A stretch of DNA of 64,000 nucleotides from JBBQDZ01 sp038237515 (lineage in GTDB: Bacteria; Actinomycetota; Thermoleophilia; Gaiellales; Gaiellaceae). The position numbers were made by a program, and so were the translations under genes. Positions 38,000 to 45,892 of the stretch are shown in pieces. Each line of letters starts with the position of its first letter. The first letter of the stretch is position 1. The stretch spans positions 6,598-70,597 of the forward strand of contig JBBRYP010000014.1 in the NCBI GenBank assembly GCA_038237515.1, read 5' to 3'. Under the pieces are notes generated by a model. The model did no database searches, was not told the origin of the DNA, and saw only the letters and a list, made by a program, of their open reading frames with translations.

Positions 38000-39066
38000 A
38001 CGCCGACGGGCGAGGCGGCCGGGCGCATCGCGTCCACCACGACCTCGCCGTCGACGATGACGGGCTCGTCGTCGAGGAAGAGCGAGCAGTTCCGCATCGG
38101 GATGTCGAGGTGGCACGGCGTGTGGTTCGGTCCGCCGACCAGGTCGTTCGGACCCGTCGAGAAGAGCACGTTGCCGCAGAAGGCCCGCAGCTCCATGCCG
38201 TGGCCGCGACTGTCGGTCGCAAGCGCTGCCCACTTCGCGCGCTCGTCCAGGCCCCACCCGATGTGCGAGAGGCCGTACGCGTCCGGGTCGTCGAAGTCCG
38301 CCATGTACGTCCGGACGAGCTCGGCCTGGTAGCCGTCGCCGCGGATCTCCACGACGCGGCCCGCCTCGATCGCGAACTCGATCGGCTCGACCACGTACTG
38401 CTTGAACGGCAGCAGGATGTCGCCGCGATCGACGACGACGAGCCCATCGATGCCGTCGTCGGCACCACAGGTGAGCACCATCCCGCCCGACGGCCAGTGA
38501 TCCCACTGCCCGGGCCGATCGACGTAGCCGTACTGCGCCTTGACGGGGTAGCCGATGCGGTAGGCGACGTCGGTGCCGGCGCGGTTCGTGAAGCGCAGCG
38601 TGCTCGCCGCCGCGAGCGCCTCGACCGCCGCGTCGGTGCGGCGCTTCAGATCCTCCGTCGGGAACATCCGCGCGAGCAGATCGACCGGCTCGATGCACGT
38701 GAGGATCCGCGTGCCGGCACTCTGGAGCTCCGTCAGCTCGTCGCTGAAGAGGAGGAACAGCGTCTCCACGACCATGTCGGCGCCCTTGAGGCTGTCGACG
38801 GCAGGTTGATTGCCGGAGAGAGGCGTCTTGCCCACCGTCCACACGCCGACCTCGCCGGAGGTCGCCGAGGACGAGTACGGCAGGCGCAGGTTCATCGCCT
38901 TCGCGCCGAGGCGCTGGCCGGCGGTGAGGAACGCGTCGACGTACTCCGCGCGCTCGTTCCCCTGCGACAGCACGACGAGGCTCTCGCCCTCCGAGACCTT
39001 GCAGAGCCGCAGCATCCGCTCGCACAGATCGGTGAACATCGCCTGGCTGAACGAGGAGCCGCTCAT
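37996..39066 (-). CDS. NicX-like 2,5-dihydroxypyridine 5,6-dioxygenase (M29-like fold)
   Basis: A 356-residue protein of the M29 aminopeptidase-like fold that matches the 2,5-dihydroxypyridine 5,6-dioxygenase NicX along its length. Shared landmarks are GTRIL..EP..LARMFPTED (118-139), GYVDRPGQWDHWPSG (180-194), GDILLPFK (215-222), YGLSHIGWGL (264-273), FSTGPN (302-307), and TPCHLDIPMRNC (316-327). The iron ligands of NicX correspond to His268, His319 and Asp321. NicX opens a dihydroxypyridine ring to N-formylmaleamate. Automated pipelines would call it leucyl aminopeptidase. Exact ring substrate is unproven, and the other nic genes are absent from the window. Confidence 0.78.
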   Translation of the reverse strand: MSGSSFSQAMFTDLCERMLRLCKVSEGESLVVLSQGNERAEYVDAFLTAGQRLGAKAMNLRLPYSSSATSGEVGVWTVGKTPLSGNQPAVDSLKGADMVVETLFLLFSDELTELQSAGTRILTCIEPVDLLARMFPTEDLKRRTDAAVEALAAASTLRFTNRAGTDVAYRIGYPVKAQYGYVDRPGQWDHWPSGGMVLTCGADDGIDGLVVVDRGDILLPFKQYVVEPIEFAIEAGRVVEIRGDGYQAELVRTYMADFDDPDAYGLSHIGWGLDERAKWAALATDSRGHGMELRAFCGNVLFSTGPNDLVGGPNHTPCHLDIPMRNCSLFLDDEPVIVDGEVVVDAMRPAASPVGV

Positions 39067-39068
39067 CG

Positions 39069-39089
39069 GCCGCTATAGCGTATAACGCT
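39069..39089. promoter_or_regulatory. Candidate operator CTATAGCGTATAA upstream of NicX-like gene
   Basis: GGCCGCTATAGCGTATAACGCT, a TATA-GC-TATA near-palindrome 3 bp upstream of the NicX-like start, in an otherwise very GC-rich stretch. It matches 19 of 22 bases with a site at 59983-60004. The pattern suits a GntR/FCD repressor; the protein partner is unknown. Confidence 0.5.
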
Positions 39090-39111
39090 CCGGTCCCCGC
39101 GGGTTCAGCGG

Positions 39112-39774
39112 ATGAGCGAGCACCCAGATCCCCACGTCGCGCGCCTCGCGGCGCTGCCCGTGTCCGTCGTGGCGGACGTCCTCGACCGGCTCGGACACCA
39201 GGCGCAAACGATGGAGCACACGGTGCGGCCACTCCCCGGCACGCCGCCGCCCCTCACCGGCCGAGCGTTCACGATCGGCGCGGGGCCGAGCGACGTCGTG
39301 CTCGAGAACCCGTACGAGCACGAGCTTGCGGCCGTCGACGCCACGCCGGCCGGAGCAGTCGTGCTGCTCGCCACCGGAGCACTCCTCGACGTGGCGGCCT
39401 GGGGTCAGCTGCTGACGACGCGGATGCTCGCGCGCGGCGGCGTCGGCGTCGTCACCGACGGCGGCATCCGCGACGTCGCCGGCATCCGCCGACTCGGCGT
39501 CCCCGCATTCGCGGCGTCGGTCACGCCGCGCCCCTCGTTCGGCCGCGCGCTCGTCACCGGCTTCGGCGAGCCCGTCAGGTGCGCGCGCGTCGAGGTGGCG
39601 ACGGGCGATCTCGTCCGCGGCGACGAGGATGGCGTCGTGGTCGTGCCCGCCGCGGTTGGCGCCGCCGCGGTTGGCGCCGCGGAGGAGAAACTCGGGCTGG
39701 AGCGCGCCGTCCAGGAGGCGCTCGCGCTCGGCGAGACGGCGGCCGGTCTCTACGAGCGCTACGGCGTGCTCTGA
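39112..39774 (+). CDS. RraA/HMG-aldolase-like family protein
   Basis: A 220-residue RraA-fold protein. Core residues are in GVGVVTDGGIRDVAGIRRLGVP (about 110-131) and RGDEDGVVVVP (164-174), which correspond to the Arg-Asp metal/substrate site of HMG and oxaloacetate-type aldolases. A 12 bp tandem repeat near 39650 encodes AAVGAAAVGAA. It diverges from the NicX-like gene across the CTATAGC site and leads the plus-strand unit with the zinc-finger and HyuAB-fusion genes (6 bp gap). Confidence 0.87.
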   Translation: MSEHPDPHVARLAALPVSVVADVLDRLGHQAQTMEHTVRPLPGTPPPLTGRAFTIGAGPSDVVLENPYEHELAAVDATPAGAVVLLATGALLDVAAWGQLLTTRMLARGGVGVVTDGGIRDVAGIRRLGVPAFAASVTPRPSFGRALVTGFGEPVRCARVEVATGDLVRGDEDGVVVVPAAVGAAAVGAAEEKLGLERAVQEALALGETAAGLYERYGVL

Positions 39775-39779
39775 CCGCC

Positions 39780-39971
39780 GTGGGCGACTGGCGGACGTTG
39801 CGCCTCGACCGGCTGCGCCCGACGCCGGTCGCATGCCGGCTGTGCGGCAGGCCGCTGTTCGCCCGCGTCTGGAGCGCAGAGCCCGGCGACTTCTGCGACC
39901 CGGAGTGCGAGACGCTCTTCGTCCAGTACTGGCTGCCGCGCCACGGCGGCCTGCCGCAGCCGGAGGCGTGA
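39780..39971 (+). CDS. Tiny TRASH-like zinc-finger protein next to HyuAB (copy 1)
   Basis: A 63-residue protein with GTG start 5 bp after the RraA-like stop and only 3 bp before the HyuA-HyuB fusion. Zinc ligands are Cys19 and Cys22 (CRLC) and Cys39 and Cys43 (FCDPEC), a C-x2-C...F-C-x3-C pattern like TRASH/MYM fingers. It closes with LFVQYWLPRHGG. A homologue is paired with the second HyuAB set at 45.69 kb. Small zinc-binding gamma subunits occur in the acetone and acetophenone carboxylases, which are built on HyuA/HyuB-type subunits, so this may be such a subunit. Function is inference. Confidence 0.75.
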   Translation: MGDWRTLRLDRLRPTPVACRLCGRPLFARVWSAEPGDFCDPECETLFVQYWLPRHGGLPQPEA

Positions 39972-39974
39972 TCG

Positions 39975-42900
39975 GTGCCGCTGCACGTCGGCGTCGACAC
40001 CGGCGGCACGTTCACCGACCTCGTCGCGCTCGACGACGTGACTGGGCGGCTCGTCTTGGCGAAGCAGCCCTCGACGCCCGCCGCGCCCGCGCAGGCCGTC
40101 TTCGCGTGCTTCGAGGCCGCCGGTATCGATCCGGCCGCGGTCACCTCGGTCACCCTCGGCACGACCGTCGGCACCAACGCGCTCCTCGAGCGCCGCGGCG
40201 CGCGGGTGATCCTGCTGACGACGGCCGGCTTCGAGGACGTCCCGGCCATCGGCCGTATCGACAAGGCCGACCCGTACGACCTTCGCGCGCCCAAGCCGGA
40301 GCCGTTCGTCGCGCGCGCGGACTGCCTCGGCGTCCGTGAGCGCGTTGCGGCCGACGGCGCGGTGGTGACGCCACTGACCGACGACGAGCTCGAGCGTGTC
40401 GGGGGCCTCGTCACGCCGCTCGTCCAGAAGGCCGAGGGCGACGTCGCTCTCGCCATCAGCCTGCTCTTCGCATACGCGGAGCCCGCGCACGAGCGGCGAC
40501 TCGCCGCCTTCCTCGAGCGCCGCTTCCCAGGCTTGCCGCTCTCGGTCTCGCATCGCGCGGCACCGGTCTGGCGCGAGCACGAGCGGACGACGACGACCGT
40601 CGTCGACGCGTACCTGACGCCGGTCGCGCGACGCCTCGCCGGCGAGCTCGTCGACGGCCTTGGCCGGCGCGGCTGCTCCGGCCGGGTCTCGATCATGAAG
40701 TCGAACGGCGGCCGGATGCTCGCAGTCGCCGCGGGCGACCAGGCGGCGCAGACCGTGCTCTCGGGCCTGGCCGGCGGCATCGTCGCGGGACGCCACTTCG
40801 GGCTCGAGGCAGGAGCGCGCGACATCGTCACCTTCGACATGGGCGGGACGAGCGCCGACATCGGACTCGTCCGAGACGGCGAGATCCAGTCGGTCCCGGG
40901 CTTCGAGCTCGAGTTCGGCCTGCCGATCGCGACCCCGGCGATCGACCTCGTCACGATCGGGGCCGGCGGCGGCTCGATCGCGTGGGTCGACGACGGTGGG
41001 CTGCTGCGCGTCGGGCCGCGGAGCGCCGGCGCGGCGCCCGGTCCGGCCTGCTACGGCCGCGGCGGCAGCGAGGCGACGGTGACCGACGCGAACGTCGTCC
41101 TCGGGCGCATCGACGCGCGCTCGCTGCTCGACGGTGGCCTGCCGCTCGAACCGCGCCTCGCGCGGGAGGCCCTCAAGGCGCTCGGCGCTCGGATCGGCCT
41201 CGATGGTGTCGCGGCCGCGGAGGCGGTGATCGAGATCGCGAACGAGGGTATGGCGGGCACGATCCGGCGCGTCGCCGTTGAGCGCGGTGTCGATCCCCGC
41301 GATCTCACGCTCGTCGCGTTTGGCGGCGCGGGGCCCGTGCATGCAGCCGAGATCGCAGCGTCGCTCCGGATGGCCGGCGTGATCGTGCCGCCGCACCCGG
41401 GGCTCGCCTCGGCCTTCGGAACGCTGCTCGCGGAGCGCCGCGTCGACCGCCGTCTCACCCACGTGGCGCCCGCCGACACCATCGACGTCGCCGCCCTCGG
41501 AGCACGGCTGGAGGGGATCGAGCGGGACGCGCGGAGCGCGCTCGCCGCGGAGGGGTTCGCCGGCGCGCCGACGGTCGTCCGCACGCTGAGCATGCGCTAC
41601 GCGGGCCAGAACCACGAACTCGACGTCCCGCTGCCGGCGGGACGGCTCGTCGCGGACGCGTTCGCAGGCGTGCTCCGAGGCTTTCACGAGCTTCACCACC
41701 GCGTTTACGGCTCCAGCCTGCCGCAGGAGGCGGTCGAGCTGATCCACGTGAACGTGACGGCGCTCGGCCCCGGCCTCCGCCCCGGCGCCCCCGTGCTGGA
41801 AGACGGCAGGCTGCCGCTGCGGCGCGCCATGCGCGACGTCCGCTTCGCGGGCGGGTGGCACTCGACGCCCGTCTATCGCCGCGAGCACCTGCCGGCGGCA
41901 GCCGTGCTCGTCGGGCCGGCGGTCGTTGAGGAGCTCGACTCGACGACGCTCGTCCTCCCCGGGCAGGAGCTGCGCGTGCTCCGCACCGGCATCCTGCGAC
42001 TCGCGGGCACGGCGGCGGCGCGGCCGCGGAGCGAGGTCGACCCCGTCACGGTCAGCGTCCTTGGCGACCAGCTCGTGCAGATCGCGCAGGAGATGGGTAC
42101 GCACATGATGTGCGCCGCGTACTCGCCCATCTTCAGCGAGTCGCGCGACTTCTCCTGCGCCCTGTTCGATCGCGACGGCAGGATGATCGCGCAGGGACGA
42201 TTCAACCCGGCGCACCTCGGCGCGATCGGCGAGACGGTGCGGTGCGTGCTCGAGGAGCTCGGCCCCGAGTCGTTCGGGCCCGGCGACGTCGTCGTGCACA
42301 ACGACCCGTTCCGCGGCGGATGCCACATGCCCGAGCACATGCTCCTGCGCCCGATCTTCCACGAGGGCGAGCGCGTCGCTTTCGCCGCAACCGTCGGCCA
42401 CATGGCCGAGATCGGCGCCGTCCACGTCGGCTCTTTCGCGGCCACGGCGACGGAGGTGTTCCAGGAGGGGCTGCGGCTCCCCCCCGTGAAACTCGTCCGG
42501 GCCGGCGAGCCGGTCGAAGACGTCTGGAAGATCGTGCTCGCAAACCACCGCACGCCGCGCCTCTCGTGGGGCGACCTGCACGCGATGATCGGCTCGCTCG
42601 AGCTCGCAGAGCGGCGGCTGAACGCGCTGCTCGTCCGCTACGGCGCGCCGCTCGCGCTCGCCGTGTGGAAGGAGCTGCTCGCCCACGGCGAGCGCCTGAT
42701 GCGCCGGCGGATCGATGCGATTCCCGACGGCGAGTGGACCTTCGAGGACGTAATGGAGGGCGACGGCCACTCACGGGAGCCGGTGACGATGCGCGTGCGG
42801 CTCGTCGTCTCGGGCGACCGCGCGATCGTCGACTGGACGGGCTCCGACCCTCAGGCCCGCGGGCCTATCAACGCGACGTACGGCGTCACCGTCTCGGCCA

Positions 42901-43778
42901 CGTGCAATGCGTTCCTGCAGGTGAGCGGCGCCGAGATCCCGCGGAACGCGGGGACGTACGGCTGCATCAGGACGATCGCACCGCCCGGGTCGGTCGTGAA
43001 CGTGCGCTTCCCCGGCCCGTCCGTCGGCGGCAACACCGAGACTCAGCCGAAGCTCGTCGGGATGCTGCTCGGCGCGCTCGCCTCGGCGATGCCGGACCGC
43101 GTCATGGCCGCCGAGGGCGCGACCGCGTGCAACTTCCTCTTCGGCGGCACACACCCAGACACGGGAGAGACGTACGCGCACTACCACTTCGAGGCGAGCG
43201 GCTGGGGCGGCCGGGCCGACGGCGACGGGCAGAACGCGCAGAACCATGTGCACGGCAACTGCCGCAACACGCCCATCGAGGTCTTCGAGACGCGGTTCCC
43301 GTTCCGCACGATCTCGTACGGCCTGATCGCCGACTCGGGTGGGCCGGGCCGCCACCGCGGCGGTCTCGCGGTGCGCCGCGACCTGGAGGTGCTGGCGCCG
43401 GAGGTGACGGCGAGCGCGATGCTCGACCGCGTCGAGCGGGGTGCGTGGGGCCTCTTCGGCGGCCGGCCGGGACGCTGTGCAGCGCTGCTGGTGCGCCGCG
43501 GCGGCGACGACCGCTTCCGCGACTTCTGCGACGCGTTCGGCACCGTCAGTCCTTCGAAGCTCGCGGGCGTCAAGCTGCGCGGCGGCGACGTCGTCCGGAT
43601 CGAGAGCGCGGGCGGCGGCGGCTTCGGCGACCCGCTCGAGCGCGAGCCGGAGCTGGTCCTCCGCGACGTCCGCGAGGGCTTGGTCAGCCCCGACCAGGCC
43701 GAGTGCGCCTACGGCGTCGCGCTCGCGGCGGGGCATCGAGCCAGGGACGACGCCCGGACCGCAGATGCCCGGCCCTAG
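39975..43778 (+). CDS. Fused HyuA-HyuB hydantoinase/5-oxoprolinase family protein
   Basis: A 1267-residue fusion. HyuA-type actin-fold ATPase part spans residues 1-~685 (VGVDTGGTFTD at 4-14, GTTVGTNALLERRG near 56, FDMGGTSADIGL near 290, GAGGGSIAWVD near 333). HyuB-type part spans ~690-1267 (SPIFSESRDFSCALFD near 713, HNDPFRGGCHMPEH near 775, GGNTETQPKLVG near 1018, and AGGGGFGDP near 1211). Members cleave cyclic amides such as 5-oxoproline or N-methylhydantoin with ATP, or carboxylate ketones. Fusion in this order and length resembles 5-oxoprolinase. No frameshift is seen between the halves. Preceded by the zinc-finger gene. Confidence 0.9.
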   Translation: MPLHVGVDTGGTFTDLVALDDVTGRLVLAKQPSTPAAPAQAVFACFEAAGIDPAAVTSVTLGTTVGTNALLERRGARVILLTTAGFEDVPAIGRIDKADPYDLRAPKPEPFVARADCLGVRERVAADGAVVTPLTDDELERVGGLVTPLVQKAEGDVALAISLLFAYAEPAHERRLAAFLERRFPGLPLSVSHRAAPVWREHERTTTTVVDAYLTPVARRLAGELVDGLGRRGCSGRVSIMKSNGGRMLAVAAGDQAAQTVLSGLAGGIVAGRHFGLEAGARDIVTFDMGGTSADIGLVRDGEIQSVPGFELEFGLPIATPAIDLVTIGAGGGSIAWVDDGGLLRVGPRSAGAAPGPACYGRGGSEATVTDANVVLGRIDARSLLDGGLPLEPRLAREALKALGARIGLDGVAAAEAVIEIANEGMAGTIRRVAVERGVDPRDLTLVAFGGAGPVHAAEIAASLRMAGVIVPPHPGLASAFGTLLAERRVDRRLTHVAPADTIDVAALGARLEGIERDARSALAAEGFAGAPTVVRTLSMRYAGQNHELDVPLPAGRLVADAFAGVLRGFHELHHRVYGSSLPQEAVELIHVNVTALGPGLRPGAPVLEDGRLPLRRAMRDVRFAGGWHSTPVYRREHLPAAAVLVGPAVVEELDSTTLVLPGQELRVLRTGILRLAGTAAARPRSEVDPVTVSVLGDQLVQIAQEMGTHMMCAAYSPIFSESRDFSCALFDRDGRMIAQGRFNPAHLGAIGETVRCVLEELGPESFGPGDVVVHNDPFRGGCHMPEHMLLRPIFHEGERVAFAATVGHMAEIGAVHVGSFAATATEVFQEGLRLPPVKLVRAGEPVEDVWKIVLANHRTPRLSWGDLHAMIGSLELAERRLNALLVRYGAPLALAVWKELLAHGERLMRRRIDAIPDGEWTFEDVMEGDGHSREPVTMRVRLVVSGDRAIVDWTGSDPQARGPINATYGVTVSATCNAFLQVSGAEIPRNAGTYGCIRTIAPPGSVVNVRFPGPSVGGNTETQPKLVGMLLGALASAMPDRVMAAEGATACNFLFGGTHPDTGETYAHYHFEASGWGGRADGDGQNAQNHVHGNCRNTPIEVFETRFPFRTISYGLIADSGGPGRHRGGLAVRRDLEVLAPEVTASAMLDRVERGAWGLFGGRPGRCAALLVRRGGDDRFRDFCDAFGTVSPSKLAGVKLRGGDVVRIESAGGGGFGDPLEREPELVLRDVREGLVSPDQAECAYGVALAAGHRARDDARTADARP

Positions 43779-44236
43779 GCGATCTCGAAGATGGCCTCGA
43801 TCTCGACCGGGATCGCGAACGGGAGCGCGCCCATGCCGATCGCGGAGCGGGCGTGGGGCCCGCGCTCAGGGCCGAACACCTCGATCAGCAGGTCGGATGC
43901 GCCGTTCGCGACCTTCGGCTGCTCGCCGAACTCCGGGTCGGAGTTCACGAGCACGAGCAGCTTGACGACCCGCCGCACGCGGTCGAGCTCGCCGATCTCC
44001 GCCTTCAGGCTCGCCAGCAGGTTGAGGATCGTCAGCTCTGCCGCCCTCTGCCCAGTCGGGACGTCGACCTCGCGCCCGAGCTTGCCCTTGAAGACGTACT
44101 CGCCTTCGCGGTAGGGGCCGTGCCCGGAGACGAACACGATGTTGCCGACGGTGACTGCGCCGACGTAGCTGCCGACGGCCGGGTTCGGGGCGGGGAGCTC
44201 GTGGCCGAGCTCGGCGAGGCGCTCTTCGGGGGTCAT
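43775..44236 (-). CDS. RidA family protein (YjgF-like, longer type)
   Basis: A 153-residue RidA/YjgF-family protein of the longer group. NPAVGSYVGAVTVGNIVFVSGHGP (about residues 18-41) is the first strand pair; ILNLLASLKAEIG forms the central helix. The canonical catalytic Arg and Glu of RidA enamine deaminases are not clearly conserved in this subgroup. It overlaps the end of the HyuAB fusion tail-to-tail and is the last gene of the DSD1 operon. Probably removes or uses a reactive imine or endocyclic amide. Confidence 0.85.
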   Translation of the reverse strand: MTPEERLAELGHELPAPNPAVGSYVGAVTVGNIVFVSGHGPYREGEYVFKGKLGREVDVPTGQRAAELTILNLLASLKAEIGELDRVRRVVKLLVLVNSDPEFGEQPKVANGASDLLIEVFGPERGPHARSAIGMGALPFAIPVEIEAIFEIA

Positions 44237-44255
44237 GTGGCTCCTTCGCGGTGGG

Positions 44256-45314
44256 TCAGCGCAGCTTGCCGCGCGCGGCGACCGGCCACAAGCCGACGAG
44301 CCGGCCGCTGCGGTGCACGGCGACGTCGTCGTGCATGTTCGTGCAGCCGCACGCGTGGTTCGGGATCACCGTCACGACCTCGCCGATGTCGGGCCGCTCC
44401 GCGCATGCGGAGAAGTCGACGTGGCCGTGTTCCTCCGACAGCGTGTAGACCCGTGCGTCGGGGTACTCGACGATCAGGCCGTGGCCGCCTCCGCTCGCTT
44501 CCTCCGCGGGGTCGTTCGTCAGCGTCTTCGAGCCAGCGTCGAGGATGCCGCGCTCGGCCGTCGGGCGGCTCACGACGGTTGCCCGCACGCGGAGCGCGCA
44601 ATCCTCGACGGGCACGGAGCCGTTCGCGATGCACGAGCGGTCGCCGTACACGTACGTGCCGGCGCGCACCTCCGTCACCTCAGGCAGCTGGTGGTTGGAG
44701 AAGAACGTCGGCGTGCCGCCCGCGCTGACCGTCTTGACCTCGAGTCCGCGCGCAGCGATGGCGTCGATCGCCACCCGGAGCCTGAGCCCCGTGTCCGGCA
44801 ACGTCGGGTACGTCATGAGCCCGTCGAAGCGAAGGCCGGGCAGCGAGTCCGCGAGCGCCGCCAGCTCGGCGGCGTCCTCCGGCGTCTGCACACCGGTGCG
44901 CCCGAAGCCCGTGTCGACCTCGACGAGGAATCCCACCTCGACTCCCGCTGCGGCGAGCACCGGCGAGAGGCCGCAGACGACGGCCGTCGAGTCGCCGACG
45001 ACGGCGACCTCGGCCTCGCCCGCGAGCGCCGCCAGCCGCTCGGCCTTCGCGGCACCGACGAGCGGGAACGTGAGCAACACGTCGCGCACCCCCGCCTCCG
45101 TCATCACCTCTGCCTCGCCGAGCTTCTGACACGTGATCCCGACCGCCCCCGCGCGAAGCTGCATGTGCGCGACGGCGGGCAGCTTGTGCGTCTTGATGTG
45201 CGGCCGGAAGGCGAGGCCGTGCTCGTCGCAGTAGGCCTGCATCCGCGCGATGTTGCGCTCGACCGCGTCCAGGTCGACCGTCGCGACCGGGGTGTCGAGG
45301 AAGGCGAGCTCCAC
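44256..45314 (-). CDS. DSD1-family PLP enzyme (D-threonine aldolase / D-serine dehydratase-like)
   Basis: A 352-residue fold type III PLP enzyme: alanine-racemase-like barrel with the Schiff-base Lys in PHIKTHKLP (Lys41 or Lys44), AGGTPTFF phosphate site (198-205), and the C-terminal beta domain containing the zinc-binding NHACGC (319-324). It acts on D-amino acids or D-hydroxy-amino acids, giving an aldehyde plus glycine or an oxoacid plus ammonia. GTG start overlaps the stop of the RidA gene, a natural partner because such eliminations release enamines. A truncated paralogue lies at 27.3 kb. Confidence 0.88.
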   Translation of the reverse strand: MELAFLDTPVATVDLDAVERNIARMQAYCDEHGLAFRPHIKTHKLPAVAHMQLRAGAVGITCQKLGEAEVMTEAGVRDVLLTFPLVGAAKAERLAALAGEAEVAVVGDSTAVVCGLSPVLAAAGVEVGFLVEVDTGFGRTGVQTPEDAAELAALADSLPGLRFDGLMTYPTLPDTGLRLRVAIDAIAARGLEVKTVSAGGTPTFFSNHQLPEVTEVRAGTYVYGDRSCIANGSVPVEDCALRVRATVVSRPTAERGILDAGSKTLTNDPAEEASGGGHGLIVEYPDARVYTLSEEHGHVDFSACAERPDIGEVVTVIPNHACGCTNMHDDVAVHRSGRLVGLWPVAARGKLR

Positions 45315-45691
45315 TACTCGCCGAGCCAGACGACTGCGTCGCCCTCGACGTCGAACCCGACGAGGTTGGACTGGATCGTCGTCCGTGCCGGCATCGGGTC
45401 GGAGAAGAACCGCCGGTACTCCGCGTCCATCTCGTCGAAGTGCGCCATGTCGCTGATGTACATCCCGCAACGCACCGCGTTCTGCAGCGAGCCGCCCGCC
45501 GCGCGCGCGACCGCGGCGAGATTCTCGAGCACCTGGCGCACCTGCTCTGCGATCGAGTCGCCCGTCCGGTTACCGGACCCGTCGAACGGGCCTTGCCCGG
45601 CGAGGTAGAGGAAGCCGCCGGCGACTATTCCCTGCGAGTAGCCGCCGGACGGCTGCGGTGCCTCCCGGGACAGGACGGGCTTGCGGGTCAC
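45314..45691 (-). CDS. RidA family deaminase
   Basis: A 125-residue RidA/YER057c-type protein. The substrate Gly-Tyr region is PQPSGGYSQGIVAGGFLYLAGQG (13-35), and a C-terminal PARTTIQSNLVGFDVEGDAV strand carries the conserved Arg (Arg103); the usual final Glu site is kept near the end. These proteins hydrolyse 2-aminoacrylate-like enamines and imines. GTG start overlaps the zinc-finger gene stop (GTGA) and its own stop overlaps the DSD1 start. Confidence 0.9.
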   Translation of the reverse strand: MTRKPVLSREAPQPSGGYSQGIVAGGFLYLAGQGPFDGSGNRTGDSIAEQVRQVLENLAAVARAAGGSLQNAVRCGMYISDMAHFDEMDAEYRRFFSDPMPARTTIQSNLVGFDVEGDAVVWLGE

Positions 45692-45891
45692 GTCTGCGAG
45701 ACCTCCTTCGCTCCATGGCGTGGGAGCCAGTAGTCGCGGTACAGCCGCTCGTGCTCCGGCGAGCAGAACGTGTGCTCGACGCCGCCGACCTCGGCGGCCC
45801 AGTAGCGGATCGCGATCGGGCGCCCGCAGAGCGCGCAGGCGGCCCGGTTCGCCTTCAGGTAGGAGATCTCGCCGCGCGCCCACTCGCCCAT
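45688..45891 (-). CDS. Tiny TRASH-like zinc-finger protein next to HyuAB (copy 2)
   Basis: A 67-residue homologue of the protein at 39.78 kb. Ligands are Cys19 and Cys22 (CALC), then Cys43 and His47 (FCSPEH), so C-x2-C...C-x3-H. The shared signature is CGRP....W..........FC..E...L...YWLPRHG. It starts 2 bp after the HyuB stop and overlaps the RidA gene by 4 bp. Its repeated coupling to HyuAB genes on different strands and in different gene orders argues for a functional partnership. The role itself is unknown. Confidence 0.78.
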   Translation of the reverse strand: MGEWARGEISYLKANRAACALCGRPIAIRYWAAEVGGVEHTFCSPEHERLYRDYWLPRHGAKEVSQT

Positions 45892-45892
45892 C

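Noticed and set aside
37996..39066. Leucyl aminopeptidase (M29) annotation
   Set aside because: The fold is M29-like, but the motif set and the His/His/Asp spacing match NicX dioxygenase far better than peptidases.
36815..39232. 805-codon minus frame spanning the NodB and NicX-like genes
   Set aside because: It runs through three genuine genes in other frames, and its own sequence has no domain.
39640..39690. Tandem GCCGCGGTTGGC repeat as a regulatory or CRISPR-like repeat
   Set aside because: Only two copies, inside the RraA-like coding sequence, encoding AAVG; simple codon repetition.
39759..42770. 1003-codon minus frame antisense to the HyuAB fusion
   Set aside because: Composition of a GC-rich shadow (Arg, Asp, Ala, Val); the plus strand contains all HyuA/HyuB motifs.
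39975..43778. HyuA-HyuB fusion as a possible sequencing error joining two genes
   Set aside because: The two halves are joined in frame by a normal linker, and fused 5-oxoprolinases of the same length and order are known.
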